Source of the DNA: Pirellula sp. | GTDB lineage: Bacteria; Planctomycetota; Planctomycetia; Pirellulales; PNKZ01 | Direction of reading: 5' to 3' | DNA length: 54,328 nt | NCBI GenBank assembly: GCA_013822735.1 | Contig: PNKZ01000030.1 | Location: 1-54,328 of the forward strand | In this document: positions 20,201-28,284 of the stretch, in pieces | Layout: each line of letters begins with the position of its first letter | Numbering within the stretch: the stretch's first letter is position 1 | The notes under the pieces: model-generated | Told to the model about the DNA's origin: nothing | Databases searched by the model: none | Seen by the model: the letters and a program-made list of their open reading frames with translations, nothing else | Position numbers and translations under genes: made by a program

Positions 20201-23200
20201 ATCGACACCTGTGCCGGAGCATCGTCGTCGGCGATTGTGATGCTCGCTTCATCCACGTCGACGACGGCGTTATCGGCGCCGGTCAGCCGAACGTAGAAAT
20301 CCTCGTCTTCTTCGTCCTTTTTATCGTTCAGGATTTCGACGCGAATAGTCTTCGACGTCTCACCGGCGGAGAACGTTACGACCCCGACGCCGCGGCCGAA
20401 GTCGGGATCGTTCGGGTCGTCCGAAGCCGTACCGGTCGCCGTGGCCCAGAAGACCAGAACGTCGCGCTCCGACGGTTGGGACAAGGTAATGGTGAACTGC
20501 GCCCAACCTTCCTGTTCCGGCGCCGCGGCGGAATCGGCATAAATGGAAACCGTCGGGAGGTCGTCGTCGTCAATGATCAGCGCCGTCGCAACGTCTGCCG
20601 CAATTTGGGCGCCGGTCGCGTCTACGATCGCCACGTAGAACGCCTCGTCGCTTTCCGAGGTTGCGTCGCTCGACGTGCCGACGCTAATGAGCTTGATCGT
20701 TTCCCCCGGCGCGAACGTCACGATGCCGGCGAGCGACTCATAGTCACTTCCACCCGCGGCGTCGCCGTCTTCCGTTTCCCAAGTTATCTCGACCGGCGTC
20801 GCTGACGCGTGTGAAAGGGCGATGGCAAATACCGCGTCGCCCCCTTCCGTCGTTAGACCGGTCGAACGAATACGAACCAGCGGTTGGTTCGACGGTGGCA
20901 CGACATTGATCGTGAGCTGTCGCGGCGAGCTCGTGTTCACGCCGCCATGGGCCGTGCCGCCGTCGTCGTGTAGCACGACGGTGAGATGCGCCACGCCTGA
21001 TTGGCCCGGCGCCGTCGTAAAGGAGACGTCTCCGGTCTCATGGTCGATCGTCGGCGCGCCGGCAAACAGTTCGGCGTTGTCGTTGGCCGTGATCTCAAAC
21101 CAAACATTCTGCCCCGCCTCGTCGTCGGGCCCGGGCGACATGTCCGCTCCCCAAGCAATCGTCTGTGGCCCGGAGTCCGCGTCAACCGTGATTGCATCGC
21201 CGGGGGTGAACGTCGGTGCGTCGTTGACGCTTTGAACGACGATGCTAGCCGTGGCAAAGTCGACGCTGTACGGCGTTTGTCCGCCGTATTCAGCCGCAAT
21301 GACGACCGTGCCGTTGAGCGAGCCGTCGTCGTTGGATCGATCCCAGGCACGGAACGTGAGCGACGGATCGGCTGCACCGTCGACTTGATGATAGTTGTCG
21401 GCGGGGAGAAAGCGCACCGCGGTCAACGCATCGGCGGCGAGCAACAGCAACGTGCCGGGCGTCGTCCACTCGGTGGGGAAGTCCGTCCAGCCGGCCCCTT
21501 GCCCCAGATCGTATTGCCACGTTCCTCCGAGCGTGAGGACGGATTGGATCGCGATGCCGACACTCTCATCGTCGCCATCAGAGACGGCGCCCGCGATCAG
21601 GTCGCGAACAAGCGTGCCGGGATTGCTTTGCGGGTCGACATCTTCGTCGATCGAGGCAAGAGGAAGCACGGCCTGCGGATCGAGCACGGGCGCGACGTTG
21701 CCCGAGATAATCGCCATGGCAATCGTAAAAGGCGTCGTTGCGCCCTCCGAATCGACGACGCTCAGCATCAACACGTCGTTTGTCGTGAAGCTGCCATCAT
21801 GGACATACGTTACGCGCCCGTCGTCAATATCGGCCTGCGTGAAGACCGCATTCGCTTGCATGGCAACGCCGGAAAGCTTCAGCAAGCCGTTGATCGGCGC
21901 CGACGCGAGCGTATAGGTCAGCGTTTCCTGCGCATCGGTGTCGTCGTTCGACAGGAGCAGCTCCTGGGTGACGACCGCGGTTCCTCCCTGTGCTAACGTC
22001 AATCCCGGATTGTTCGTCACCGTGGGAGCATCGTTGACCGTTGCGACATTCAAGGTGACGATGATCGTCGTCGTTTGATACGAAGCGTCGGTGATGTCGA
22101 CAGTGAATTGATCCGGGCCGAACCTGTTGGGATTCGGCGTATAGGTGAACGCGCCGGTATTGACGTCGATCGTGAGAGTTCCGTAGCTCGGGCCGCTGCA
22201 GCTGCTGATCCAAAAGCTTTGCCCGTTCGGGTTCCAGACCCCTGCGAGCACTCCATGCTCCGCGTCGGCCGTGAGCGGCTCGTCTTCTTGCAGCGCGTAC
22301 GCTTTATCTTCGGCGCGCGGTGGTTGCGGCGTCTCATTGTCAATGATCTTGATCGCTCCGTTCGACGACGCACCCAAGACGGCGCCGGACGGCGAGCTCA
22401 ACTGAATATTGATCGTTTCATCGCTCTCGTGCTCACCATCGTCATTGATGTAGACTTGGGCCGTGGCATCCAGAGTGTGCGGAGCGAAGTAGACCCGGCC
22501 GCTCGTCTCGCCGATCGGCTCCCAGGCCGGTACCGTGTAGTAGTCCGTTTGACCCCAACTCCCGACGATGTGGTACCCCAGCGCCTCGTAGATCGACGGA
22601 TTGTCGGTCGTTAGCGAATCGAAGTAAGGAACTTCCTCCGTCCACTCCGTGTAGCCGTTGACCCAAGCCGAACTCGGCCCGCTGGTCGTCGATCCTGCCG
22701 GCTCCGTGTGATCGAAAACCGGTCGCGTGCCGGGTTGCGGATTGACCCAAGACGGGTCGGGCGTGCCGGTCGTAAATTGCGGCTCAGCGAACGGCACGGC
22801 CTCAGGGCTCCAATACGACGTCGCCCAATACCCGTATACGACGGTATCGTGCGGGCCCCATTGCGGATTGATCCAGGACGAAGGAGGCGTATCCGTCGTG
22901 AATTGCGGCTCCGGGAACTGCGTCTCGACCGTCGACCAGTACGCGGAAGCCCAATAGCCGTATTCGACGGTGTCATGAGGTCCCCACTGCGGATTGACCC
23001 ACGACGGATCGGGCGTCCCCGTCGTAAATTGGGGTTCGGGGAACGGCACTTCCACTCCCTCTTCCAGATATGACGACGCCCAATAGCCGTATTCCACCGT
23101 CGGGCGCGAGCCCCATTGCGGATTCACCCAAGACGAATCGGGCGCGCCGGTCGTGAACTGCGGTTCTTGGAACGGCACTTCCAAGGGCGCCCAATACGAC

Positions 23201-26200
23201 GATGCCCAATATCCATACTCAATCGCAGGCTGTGTCCCCGGCTGCGGGTTAATCCAGGATGAAGGAGGAGACGTATCCGTCGTAAACTGCGGCTCCGCGA
23301 ACGGCGTTTCAACGGGCGCTCCCCAATACGACGTTGCCCAATAGCCGCTTTCCTCACCATAGACGTCGTAGGCGTTGTAGTCGTAGTGCGTCACATAGTC
23401 CGTGCCGCTCCGCTCCATGGTGTAAAGCGTATAGGTATACGACTCTTGATGGTTTTCGTTCCAGGCGTAGCCGTAGTCGTAGGGAGCAAGCGCGGTTCCG
23501 TCGACTGCCGACCAATCGACGTACACTTGCTTCTCGGTCGCATCGGAGAGCTTGAAATGCACGACGGCCCAGCCCGTCGTCTCGGAGACCTCGATACTTT
23601 CGACGCTTACCGTCGGATCGGGATCGTTGTCCATGATGTACCCGTTGGCCGACGGGCGATCGATCACGGCATTCGTCGCGCCGGAGAACGCAACGAGGAA
23701 CCCTTCCGTGTACTCGGCGATTTCATCGTCGGGAATGGCAATGTCCAGGTACTGGAACGTCGTCCCCGCCGCAAAAGTCAGCGTGCCGCTGCGTGAAACA
23801 AAGTCGCTGCCGGAAGCCGAACTTGGCAACGTCTGGTAAGCGACCGTGACGGGTTGCGACGAAGGCGCGGTGAGCGTGACCGTGAATCGCGCCTTTGCGT
23901 CAGCCTGCCCCTCAGTTCCATAGGCATCGGCCACGGTGATCCGCGGCTGCACGAACAAGGAAACGTTCGCCGTTGCGCTTCGGGCGCCGCCGCCGGTCGA
24001 ATCTTGATCGTTCACGGTGATCGTTAGCTGCACCGGACCGGCGTAATTTCCGGCTGCCGTGTAGCGGAGTCCGTTGAGCGCAGCATTGATCTGGGCGACG
24101 GTGCCGGTAAAGTTCACCACCGCAGCCGCCGCTCCGCCGACCAGCGCCACGGCACCGTGATTCACGGTGAGCGTCAGAAGCTTGTTTCCCGTCTCAACAT
24201 CACCAACGGTAATCGCATTGCCGTTGGCACTGTTGAAAACAACCGTCGACGAAGTCGACGTCAGTTGCAGTTGCATCGGCGCCGAAACCGTGGGAACGTC
24301 GTTCACCGCCGGCACGGCAATCTGCACCGTTGCGACGCCGGACACCAGCGTGCCGTCACTCGCGCGATACGTAAACGTATCGAAGCCGTTCCAGTTATCG
24401 GCCGGGGTGTAGGTAAACGAGCCATTGGCGTTCAACGTAAAGCTCTTGGCGTGCAACGGGCCGTTCACCAGCTGCGCCGTGAGCGTATTTCCATCGACGT
24501 CGCCGTCGCTCCCAAGCACGCCCGGGGCAGAGGTGTTTAACGTGCCGTCTTCTGCAATCGAGTACGAGTCGTTACCGGCCGTCGGAGCATCATTCACCGG
24601 GACAATTTGAATCGTCCTCGTCTGCGCTCCGTGAGCGTTCGCAACAAATTGATTGCCGAGCATGATCCCGCCGACGATCGTCAGCACGACCGTCCCATGA
24701 GCGTTCGCGTCCGGCGTATACGTAAAGGTGTTGAACGCCGGCACGACGATCGTTGCCGCGGCCGGCTGCCCCGCCGCTGATAGAGTTCCGCCGGACACCT
24801 GCAGCTGAAATACCGGCGCAAACTCTCCGTCCAATCGATTGCGCGTGAGGCGCAAGCTGAGCGAAGAATCCTCCGACATGATGAGCGGCGACGAACTGTT
24901 AAAGGCGTAGACGACGACCGGGCCGACTTCCACCCACACCGTGGCAATCGATGTGAACTCGCCGTCCGAGGCGATATAGCGGAAGCTGTCGACGCCGATG
25001 AAATTCGCGTCGGGCGTATACGTGAATGAGCCGTTGGCGTGCCAGGTCACGCTGCCGTGGCTTGCATGTCCGTAAAGACCCTCCACCTGCGGCTGCGAAT
25101 CCGGGTCGTCGTCGTTCTCGAGTAGATGCTGCTCCGTGAAAGAAACGGCGGTATTCAGCGGCACGGCGACCACATCGTCATGCGCAACCACCGGATCATT
25201 AATGTCGGATATGGCGATCGCGGCCCAATCCGACGCCGTCAATTCGCCGGGACCGCCGTTGGCCAAGTCGTTCACTTCGAGCGTGAGCAATGCGTTGGTG
25301 GGGGGATTATCGCCCTCGGCAACGAATGTCAGCCACGCACCGCCGCTCCCTGCAAACACCTGATTGATGTCGTCGGCGCTTCCTTCGAAGATCAAAGTCG
25401 AACTGCCGGAGCCGTAGATCGCTACGCCCGCCAGCGATCCGAGGTCCGCGGCGAGAATGCCGTAGCTCGTCGCGAGCGTAGCGCGCACCGGTAACGATCC
25501 GCCGTCGCGATCGCTCACGTAAATGCCGGTATTATGTAGTTCGAGCGGTTCCTGCTCGTTGACGTAGTACCACTGCTGAGCAATGTCGGCATACGGCTCG
25601 TCGTTCTTCGGCCGGACGTGGATCGTTACGGTCACCGGAGTTGACGTCCCGTCAATCGACGTCGCCGAGTACTCGAACGTGTCGTCCCCCGACCAGTCGG
25701 AGGCCGGCATGTAAGTGAACGAACCGTCGGCATAGAGCGAGAACGACTGCGCGTTCTGCGGCGGCGTCACGATCGTCGCCGTCACGGAATCGCCGTCGGC
25801 GTCGGAATCATTCACTAGCACTCCCGGACCGAGAACCGTAAGCACGTCGTCTTCGTCGACCTCGTATGCATCGGCGTTGGCGACGGGCGCGTCACTCGTT
25901 GCATTGACGGTCACTGACACGGAGTCGGTGTTGCTCGTGAGCGAACCGTCGCTCACGTAGTAGCTGAAGTAATCCGTGCCGTTAAAGTCGGCGTTAGGTC
26001 GGTAAACGACGACATTGCCTTCTAACGAGAGCGTCCCGTTCGTCGGCGCGGTCGAGACATACAAGCTCAGACCGTCGCCATTGGGATCACCGGCCGGCAT
26101 TTCGAGTGCCGTGTCTTCATCGATCATCGCGTAGGCGATGCCCGACGTGTAAGGAGCCTCGTTGCCCACCGAGATTTCATTGATCGTCACATTGGCTCGC

Positions 26201-27207
26201 ACAGTGATGGTGTTTGTGCCGTCACTGATCTGGTAGTCGAAATAGTCGTAACCCCACGCGCCGGCGTAGTAGGTGAACGAGCCGTCGGAGTTCACATAGA
26301 AGTAGTTGCCCGCGGCGCTCGTGCCGGAGCCGCTCGCGGTGAGCGGGTCGCCGTTGGGATCCGTCGCGTAGAACAACAGGTTGTCGGCACCATACGCAGA
26401 CCCGGTGAAGGTTTGCCCTTCGCCGACCGAAAAGTTGAAATCCGGCGAAGACGGAGGATCATTCGAAACGGCGTAATTGTCGACCGTGATCGAGGCCGTA
26501 CGGGTAACGGTATTCGCACCGTCGGTGACGTCGAAGTTAAACGTCATCAATCCCGCGGGGCGTGAACCGGTGTAATAGCTAAACGAGCCGTCGGCATTCA
26601 CGCTCAGGTAGTCGCCGTATTCGAGATACGTCGAGAAGGGCGTTACGCTCAGCATGTCCCCTTCCGGGTCGGTTGCGCCCGCCAACAATGCCCCCGCGGC
26701 TCGGTCCAGAGTGAACGTTTGAAACACGCTGTCCTGATAGTCCGGCACGCTGGGTGCGCCGTTTTCCGGGGCCGGCGGAAACGCGACTTCGATATTCACG
26801 ATCGCCGAATCGGCGCCGGGGTCGTCGTCGGCAAGCGAGTAGCTGAAGCTGTCGATGCCGTAAAAGCCGGGGTTCGGCGTGTACGTCCAAGTATTGTCGC
26901 CGTTGTCGACGATCGATCCGTTGCTCGTCGTCGCGGGGAGCGAGACCGACGGTGTTCCGGTCGCGGAGTTATATGAGTCGTTGCCGTAGAGTTGGCTCGC
27001 CGCGATGAGCAGCGGTGTTTCGTGAGCGGTCGCGAAGTCGTCGTCGACGGCATCGGCATTGAGCACGACGCGTTGTTCAAGCGCGTCCATCCGATGACGA
27101 CGTCGCATGTTGCGTCGCCGGGCGCTCGCAGCTTTCCGTTGACGCCGATTGCGGCGCATGAATCCAAGTGCACTCCAAAACGACTCCCAAGCGCGGAACA
27201 AGCGCAT
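13684..27207 (-). CDS. giant secreted polymorphic-toxin-like protein: cadherin-like/Calx-beta repeats, Hint, HNH-type nuclease
   Basis: 4,507 residues. The start is the ATG at 27207, preceded by AAGGGTG; an in-frame upstream extension reads through arginine-rich non-conserved sequence. The order is: a basic N terminus with LEQRVVLNA at 43-51; about ten Ig/cadherin-like repeats (about 52-1083); one Calx-beta; a second Calx-beta split by a Trp-rich repeat array (about 1285-1498); four more cadherin-like repeats; five Calx-beta domains (about 2106-2685); an Asp/Gly linker and Cys-rich EWCWCCMG; a beta-rich region with DDTDGDSVADAQDN-type calcium loops; a helical pre-Hint region; Hint (C4179 to N4322); and an HNH/EndoVII-like tip with HH at 4426-4427. 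It probably acts as a cell-surface, calcium-stiffened rod that displays and releases a nuclease. Next to it are three SUKH genes and, divergently, an export-like cassette. Confidence 0.9.
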   Translation of the reverse strand: MRLFRAWESFWSALGFMRRNRRQRKAASARRRNMRRRHRMDALEQRVVLNADAVDDDFATAHETPLLIAASQLYGNDSYNSATGTPSVSLPATTSNGSIVDNGDNTWTYTPNPGFYGIDSFSYSLADDDPGADSAIVNIEVAFPPAPENGAPSVPDYQDSVFQTFTLDRAAGALLAGATDPEGDMLSVTPFSTYLEYGDYLSVNADGSFSYYTGSRPAGLMTFNFDVTDGANTVTRTASITVDNYAVSNDPPSSPDFNFSVGEGQTFTGSAYGADNLLFYATDPNGDPLTASGSGTSAAGNYFYVNSDGSFTYYAGAWGYDYFDYQISDGTNTITVRANVTINEISVGNEAPYTSGIAYAMIDEDTALEMPAGDPNGDGLSLYVSTAPTNGTLSLEGNVVVYRPNADFNGTDYFSYYVSDGSLTSNTDSVSVTVNATSDAPVANADAYEVDEDDVLTVLGPGVLVNDSDADGDSVTATIVTPPQNAQSFSLYADGSFTYMPASDWSGDDTFEYSATSIDGTSTPVTVTIHVRPKNDEPYADIAQQWYYVNEQEPLELHNTGIYVSDRDGGSLPVRATLATSYGILAADLGSLAGVAIYGSGSSTLIFEGSADDINQVFAGSGGAWLTFVAEGDNPPTNALLTLEVNDLANGGPGELTASDWAAIAISDINDPVVAHDDVVAVPLNTAVSFTEQHLLENDDDPDSQPQVEGLYGHASHGSVTWHANGSFTYTPDANFIGVDSFRYIASDGEFTSIATVWVEVGPVVVYAFNSSSPLIMSEDSSLSLRLTRNRLDGEFAPVFQLQVSGGTLSAAGQPAAATIVVPAFNTFTYTPDANAHGTVVLTIVGGIMLGNQFVANAHGAQTRTIQIVPVNDAPTAGNDSYSIAEDGTLNTSAPGVLGSDGDVDGNTLTAQLVNGPLHAKSFTLNANGSFTYTPADNWNGFDTFTYRASDGTLVSGVATVQIAVPAVNDVPTVSAPMQLQLTSTSSTVVFNSANGNAITVGDVETGNKLLTLTVNHGAVALVGGAAAAVVNFTGTVAQINAALNGLRYTAAGNYAGPVQLTITVNDQDSTGGGARSATANVSLFVQPRITVADAYGTEGQADAKARFTVTLTAPSSQPVTVAYQTLPSSASGSDFVSRSGTLTFAAGTTFQYLDIAIPDDEIAEYTEGFLVAFSGATNAVIDRPSANGYIMDNDPDPTVSVESIEVSETTGWAVVHFKLSDATEKQVYVDWSAVDGTALAPYDYGYAWNENHQESYTYTLYTMERSGTDYVTHYDYNAYDVYGEESGYWATSYWGAPVETPFAEPQFTTDTSPPSSWINPQPGTQPAIEYGYWASSYWAPLEVPFQEPQFTTGAPDSSWVNPQWGSRPTVEYGYWASSYLEEGVEVPFPEPQFTTGTPDPSWVNPQWGPHDTVEYGYWASAYWSTVETQFPEPQFTTDTPPSSWINPQWGPHDTVVYGYWATSYWSPEAVPFAEPQFTTGTPDPSWVNPQPGTRPVFDHTEPAGSTTSGPSSAWVNGYTEWTEEVPYFDSLTTDNPSIYEALGYHIVGSWGQTDYYTVPAWEPIGETSGRVYFAPHTLDATAQVYINDDGEHESDETINIQLSSPSGAVLGASSNGAIKIIDNETPQPPRAEDKAYALQEDEPLTADAEHGVLAGVWNPNGQSFWISSCSGPSYGTLTIDVNTGAFTYTPNPNRFGPDQFTVDITDASYQTTTIIVTLNVATVNDAPTVTNNPGLTLAQGGTAVVTQELLLSNDDTDAQETLTYTLASAPINGLLKLSGVAMQANAVFTQADIDDGRVTYVHDGSFTTNDVLMLSVVDSEGATTPFTIAMAIISGNVAPVLDPQAVLPLASIDEDVDPQSNPGTLVRDLIAGAVSDGDDESVGIAIQSVLTLGGTWQYDLGQGAGWTDFPTEWTTPGTLLLLAADALTAVRFLPADNYHQVDGAADPSLTFRAWDRSNDDGSLNGTVVIAAEYGGQTPYSVDFATASIVVQSVNDAPTFTPGDAITVDADSGPQTIAWGADMSPGPDDEAGQNVWFEITANDNAELFAGAPTIDHETGDVSFTTAPGQSGVAHLTVVLHDDGGTAHGGVNTSSPRQLTINVVPPSNQPLVRIRSTGLTTEGGDAVFAIALSHASATPVEITWETEDGDAAGGSDYESLAGIVTFAPGETIKLISVGTSSDATSESDEAFYVAIVDATGAQIAADVATALIIDDDDLPTVSIYADSAAAPEQEGWAQFTITLSQPSERDVLVFWATATGTASDDPNDPDFGRGVGVVTFSAGETSKTIRVEILNDKKDEEDEDFYVRLTGADNAVVDVDEASITIADDDAPAQVSIADVIVNEAAGVATFTLYLNRASQKEITVDVYGEDYTTQWSEDIADLYETVTFAAGEQWKTVNVSIINDQRDEQDEQFFVRLTNAQNAEILDGRATGTIVDDDDLPTVSIDDVALVESDGVAYFNVTLSSASGRRIVIDYTTLDGADEGNGESDEHAALAWKDYVGTGGRLIFEPGETQKQIAVTIIEDHKKDDYAKETFYVLLSARENVLLGDDLGKGEITDKKLYLQIEDVTTEEPDGGDDDDSTPAEFTVSLVDENGVAYFSMDPVTVTFAVTAGTAGTGDYHAPTTTTLTFNPGQSSNTIKVDILSDDARDEGSEIYYVDLSNPVNAAFQSGTVLRGTGTINDSAEDTGDGDGDGDDEWCWCCMGFPEYTDYQELGNGVYQYYDACRDEWVTFDPSDPDYSPPEATPLVTPMSDSGLLDGEEWTETFPVKFEFTVRSSMPDSSNFYGWTLEYEAIDGTARVGQDYEATSGTQGVSSGSNVTITVPVINDNEPEEDETVSVRITLKKDGVEKYSYVLTKPIHDYDNPDINVDSNNDGPIDETDDPHANIPVGQNSEPAFETQSPGKILAVNDDDDNNDGVTDYDQTPTRADISDATRDLVEAQLSFTFNESTASGWSVQLSQYGLGRVRIWMIDPNNSASDAPLVEVPYYGWQNLSEVPDKVYLEGLQGGEVHLDFTITAPNFAIVKTDSVMLSVVQVDLDISGGNYRETAVGNGWLQDEMLERDVGAFTSPNVDDTDGDSVADAQDNFVVAVGPRRITSGAMEGSTEIVVEEVKYFQVGDVIVIHTVDGPGEEVKITAIDEDEKSITFDKSLELDHMADGRSAYVRHRGRNEQDLMRLVIQRPPLVLDGAQMELVVTQGAGNVRFWSQPTRQNEITLQNGVLQIEPKLMPAEGLTIWVEAKAASTAKRDIVIEARYTIGSFTATDVVTATALKFDLDIDSDNDDADEDPGRTDIEERNEDIPSDAARPGKVLWVNNGNTDGDNVPNFADGMDQFENEDPNAGGAFTPIIFETNRDLLDLSKAAVMFHYDASDPSQMEQYVTSTGRVWYEAAPGRLRLWTKDGVASRESASLKDGGDYLAPDVAYKLSDLPASAYLGEGKWRLWVEAVAPGVRVAGERITVELIPDGDAFNAADQAGGVADTVATTVIDFSFVEADQHDVVRPVSVLEKSSDLPTVKITNLNFSNLRFNADRTQIVGDISVSGEIDGASLDALEGAAGTIDKVYVYLNGAVEPTAVIDADVTKEERFNSLSKPYDFSATFSQVLSGLALMPGRNVVKVEARHPNGHSVGSITWAGEITLIPPASEPIDAPQVAVVFNFTGTEPDGRRVMSATVSTGAPTATPTSLTETEVGSGIFTDAQHVTRLQLPAGWTPESNEAAVVFISQRAMGISQAAVFVEPGNAGSGVYAGINDAMIDFELGSEVEVCLRWQASTDPEAARQLLLQVRREGDEWIDVLLTETAVGSGDFRSADTLWRLELPAGAALDPTIVDEFDALLSYAPWGLVQLAIKVLETGVNTQVLTGVHVPPTVSGGGGFDGYSLAFSGAQLVDKTEPGVYHAYLMQVQGPEFFLRTIEGVPTEDGVRRLTKQLDGHYYVAGHSAPPAEPDPLPDPNEPTEPDAHAAVVQVSEQRGEPIDYIPSLREMTEYQIGLMKGFYLDGVWGMVEDAWNLIKFGVKGAYYGATVPFRWMFGADLSKDEEVIALAQAVDVALKIGDIFEKVFNDGEDAINAYLNGDSAELNRLGAEYGSYVEIGLQILAAIKDELLGLSWEARGRVIGALQFEIAATFATFGLDKAVKAGKLARIAEKVGDWDFDGCDVARPAILRTIDRIVAFYNSVEFYELCFVAGTPVHTDRGLIPIEQIRAGDQVLSRDPISGAQGLRPVLNTFTTQPTLLYHLTYRVDGSDQVERVVGTGEHPFYVVERDEFVELKALQPGYRLQLSTGQEAVVEDLTTEEAASGETFTTHNFAVADFHTYFVGDSGIWVHNAGGSACAKLKGIIFRGLEKGDPARQVQLEVLGEANKDLLSGAYASNELYNEALRSAQRLLNDRAPDGLKVPLDKAQKQLLRDHSKILFEIRAKAMMNANYSQVHHRIPLEWAHLFPEMNPNDLDNIFAIDTGHHINLHTQFKASWNKFRIKFEKLGRDPTAEEVMRRAEVIDKTFGQYFNKLLEA
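14242..14673 (-). other. Hint (intein/hedgehog-like) self-processing domain
   Basis: The domain begins with the nucleophile Cys4179 in LCFVAGTPVHTDRGLIPIEQ, has the TGEHPFYV block B histidine and the FHTYFVGDSGIWVHNAGG ending with His-Asn (Asn4322). All three catalytic elements of a Hint domain are intact. In polymorphic toxins Hint domains before the tip are thought to release it by self-cleavage, here just after Asn4322. Confidence 0.93.
19155..20890 (-). repeat. five consecutive Calx-beta domains in the giant protein
   Basis: Five modules of 100-125 residues start at VRIRSTGLTTEGG, VSIYADSAAAPEQEG, VSIADVIVNEAAG, VSIDDVALVESDG and LQIEDVTTEEPDGG. Each has the Calx-beta signature: F.PGET..I.V.I..D...E..E.F.V.L. 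A degenerate sixth lies downstream (VINDNEPEEDETVSVRITL near 18.7 kb). Calx-beta domains bind calcium and make extended rods. Confidence 0.85.
22716..23355 (-). repeat. five-copy Trp-rich 42-43-residue tandem repeat
   Basis: Five copies of 126-129 bp (equivalent points at 22771, 22897, 23023, 23152 and 23281) encode YGYWASSYW, a variable 3-5 residues, PF.EPQFTT(D/G)TP and SW(V/I)NPQWG. Each repeat has three or four Trp and few charged residues. The array lies inside one Calx-beta domain, between its first strands (VYVDWSAVDGTA) and its last (GRVYFAPHTLDATAQVYIND). I recognise no family. Confidence 0.9.
23960..27050 (-). repeat. cadherin-like/Ig-like repeat array of the giant protein
   Basis: About ten modules of about 90-110 residues with the patterns VNDAP....Y...ED, A.DPDGD, NADGSFTYTP, and F.Y..SDG. 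These are bacterial cadherin-like (VCBS/tandem Ig) repeats, known to bind calcium and stiffen long adhesins. Four more lie at about 22320-20900. Confidence 0.85.
27055..27207 (-). other. N-terminal planctomycete export motif
   Basis: Residues 1-51 combine an aromatic/basic stretch (RLFRAWESFWSALGF), an Arg-rich block (RRRNMRRRHR) and the LEQRVVLNA motif. This resembles the LEPRxLLSA-type N-terminal motif of large planctomycete extracellular proteins (Pfam Planc_extracel). The region lacks a usual hydrophobic signal peptide. Confidence 0.7.
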
Positions 27208-27872
27208 AACGTCACCCTTTGCGACGGCGTTGTAATAAGCAGCGTGTGGAACGCGATGGCGCCGCCGTTGCCTTGCGGCCTGCGGATCGCAATCGCGAGA
27301 CGAGATTCGGCAACCCAAGCAAGGGGTATGCCCGACCCGCTAAAAAGAACCTAGCTCACCCACCTTTTCGGGTTTGTGGTCATCGCGTAGTTAAGGCCGA
27401 TCATGCGTCGTCGGCGCGCTTCGTCATGACGCGCATCGTCGCAATAAAAGGCGATTCACGTTGTAACGACGCTAACGATCGCGGCGTCGCCAATTCGCAA
27501 CATCGATGCGCGCTTGCAACATACACGTCGCCTTCGGCGCGCAATCGCTTGGTTTGCGACGAATGCGCGGACTCGCGACGACGAAACATCGCGTCAAGAA
27601 ATCCGCGCACTTTTTCTTCATATTCGCCGCGCCACAGTCTCGCTTCGCGCAGCGGACTTTCGACGGCGCGTGATACGAAACCACTATCGGGGTGAGTGCG
27701 ATTTGTGTCGTACTTGTCCAACGGTATTTGGTTCTTGAGCTACGTTTTCTACGACGCTCGGTCCTTGCGAGGGGGCTGCTCCTTGCCGCCGGGCGTGATG
27801 GTGTTCGTCGACCGAACCAGTCGCCGAACGACGTTTGATTCGCATCCAACCTTCTTTCCTAGGAGTCGAGCG
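27208..27872. other. divergent intergenic region between toxin gene and export cassette
   Basis: 665 bases between the giant gene (-) and the DUF3467 gene (+), presumably with both promoters. A 106-codon Arg-rich frame on the - strand (27401-27721) and overlapping frames on + resemble no family and look like chance. No clear promoter hexamer pair, hairpin or operator was found. Confidence 0.4.
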
Positions 27873-28235
27873 ATGACCGCCCCTGCAAACTTCGAGATTC
27901 CCGCCGCGCCGCAAGCTTCCTCGGGCAACTCGACCCCTCCGCGTCCGACTTCAGCTGCAGCGCGCCCGCCGAAGGTCGACGAATCAAAGATGTCGACGAC
28001 CTATGCCAACTTCTGCCGCGTGAGCGGTACGCCGGAAGAGCTCATCGTCGACTTCGGCCTCAACACGCAGCCGCTCGGCGAAGCTGCGGATTCGATTGCC
28101 GTCGGCGAGCGCGTGGTGATGAACTACTTCACAGCCAAACGCCTGCTGCAAGCGCTGGAAATGAGCGTGGCCCGGCATGAGAAGGTCTTCGGCACGTTGG
28201 AAACAAACGTTCTGAAGCGCGCCGGCAAGCAATAA
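27873..28235 (+). CDS. DUF3467 family protein
   Basis: 120 residues. A Pro/Ala/Ser-rich N tail of about 45 residues precedes the DUF3467 core: YANFCRVSGTPEELIVDFGL, RVVMNYFTAKRLLQAL and ARHEKVFGTLE. AGGAG with a 7-nt spacer fixes the start at ATG 27873 and excludes a longer frame from 27696. The family is small, cytoplasmic and of unknown function. In planctomycetes it is often close to envelope or secretion genes, as here, where it is the first gene before the HlyD/M50/SecA set (49 nt gap). A chaperone-like or regulatory role in export would be a guess. Confidence 0.88.
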   Translation: MTAPANFEIPAAPQASSGNSTPPRPTSAAARPPKVDESKMSTTYANFCRVSGTPEELIVDFGLNTQPLGEAADSIAVGERVVMNYFTAKRLLQALEMSVARHEKVFGTLETNVLKRAGKQ

Positions 28236-28284
28236 CGCGGCGGCTACCCAACTTCGCTCCACACCCCATATTTAGCGCCCGATC

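Noticed and set aside
22716-23355. CRISPR array suggested by regular 126-129 bp spacing
   Set aside because: The whole array is in frame and codes for variants of the same peptide; no short repeat/unique spacer pattern.
27208-27318. longer N-terminal start (37 more codons) for the giant protein
   Set aside because: The extension is Arg-rich without family features, while the ATG at 27207 has an AAGGGTG site and is directly followed by the planctomycete N-terminal motif.
27401-27721. 106-codon - strand frame in the divergent intergenic region
   Set aside because: Arg-rich, no ribosome site, competing frames on the other strand, no family resemblance.
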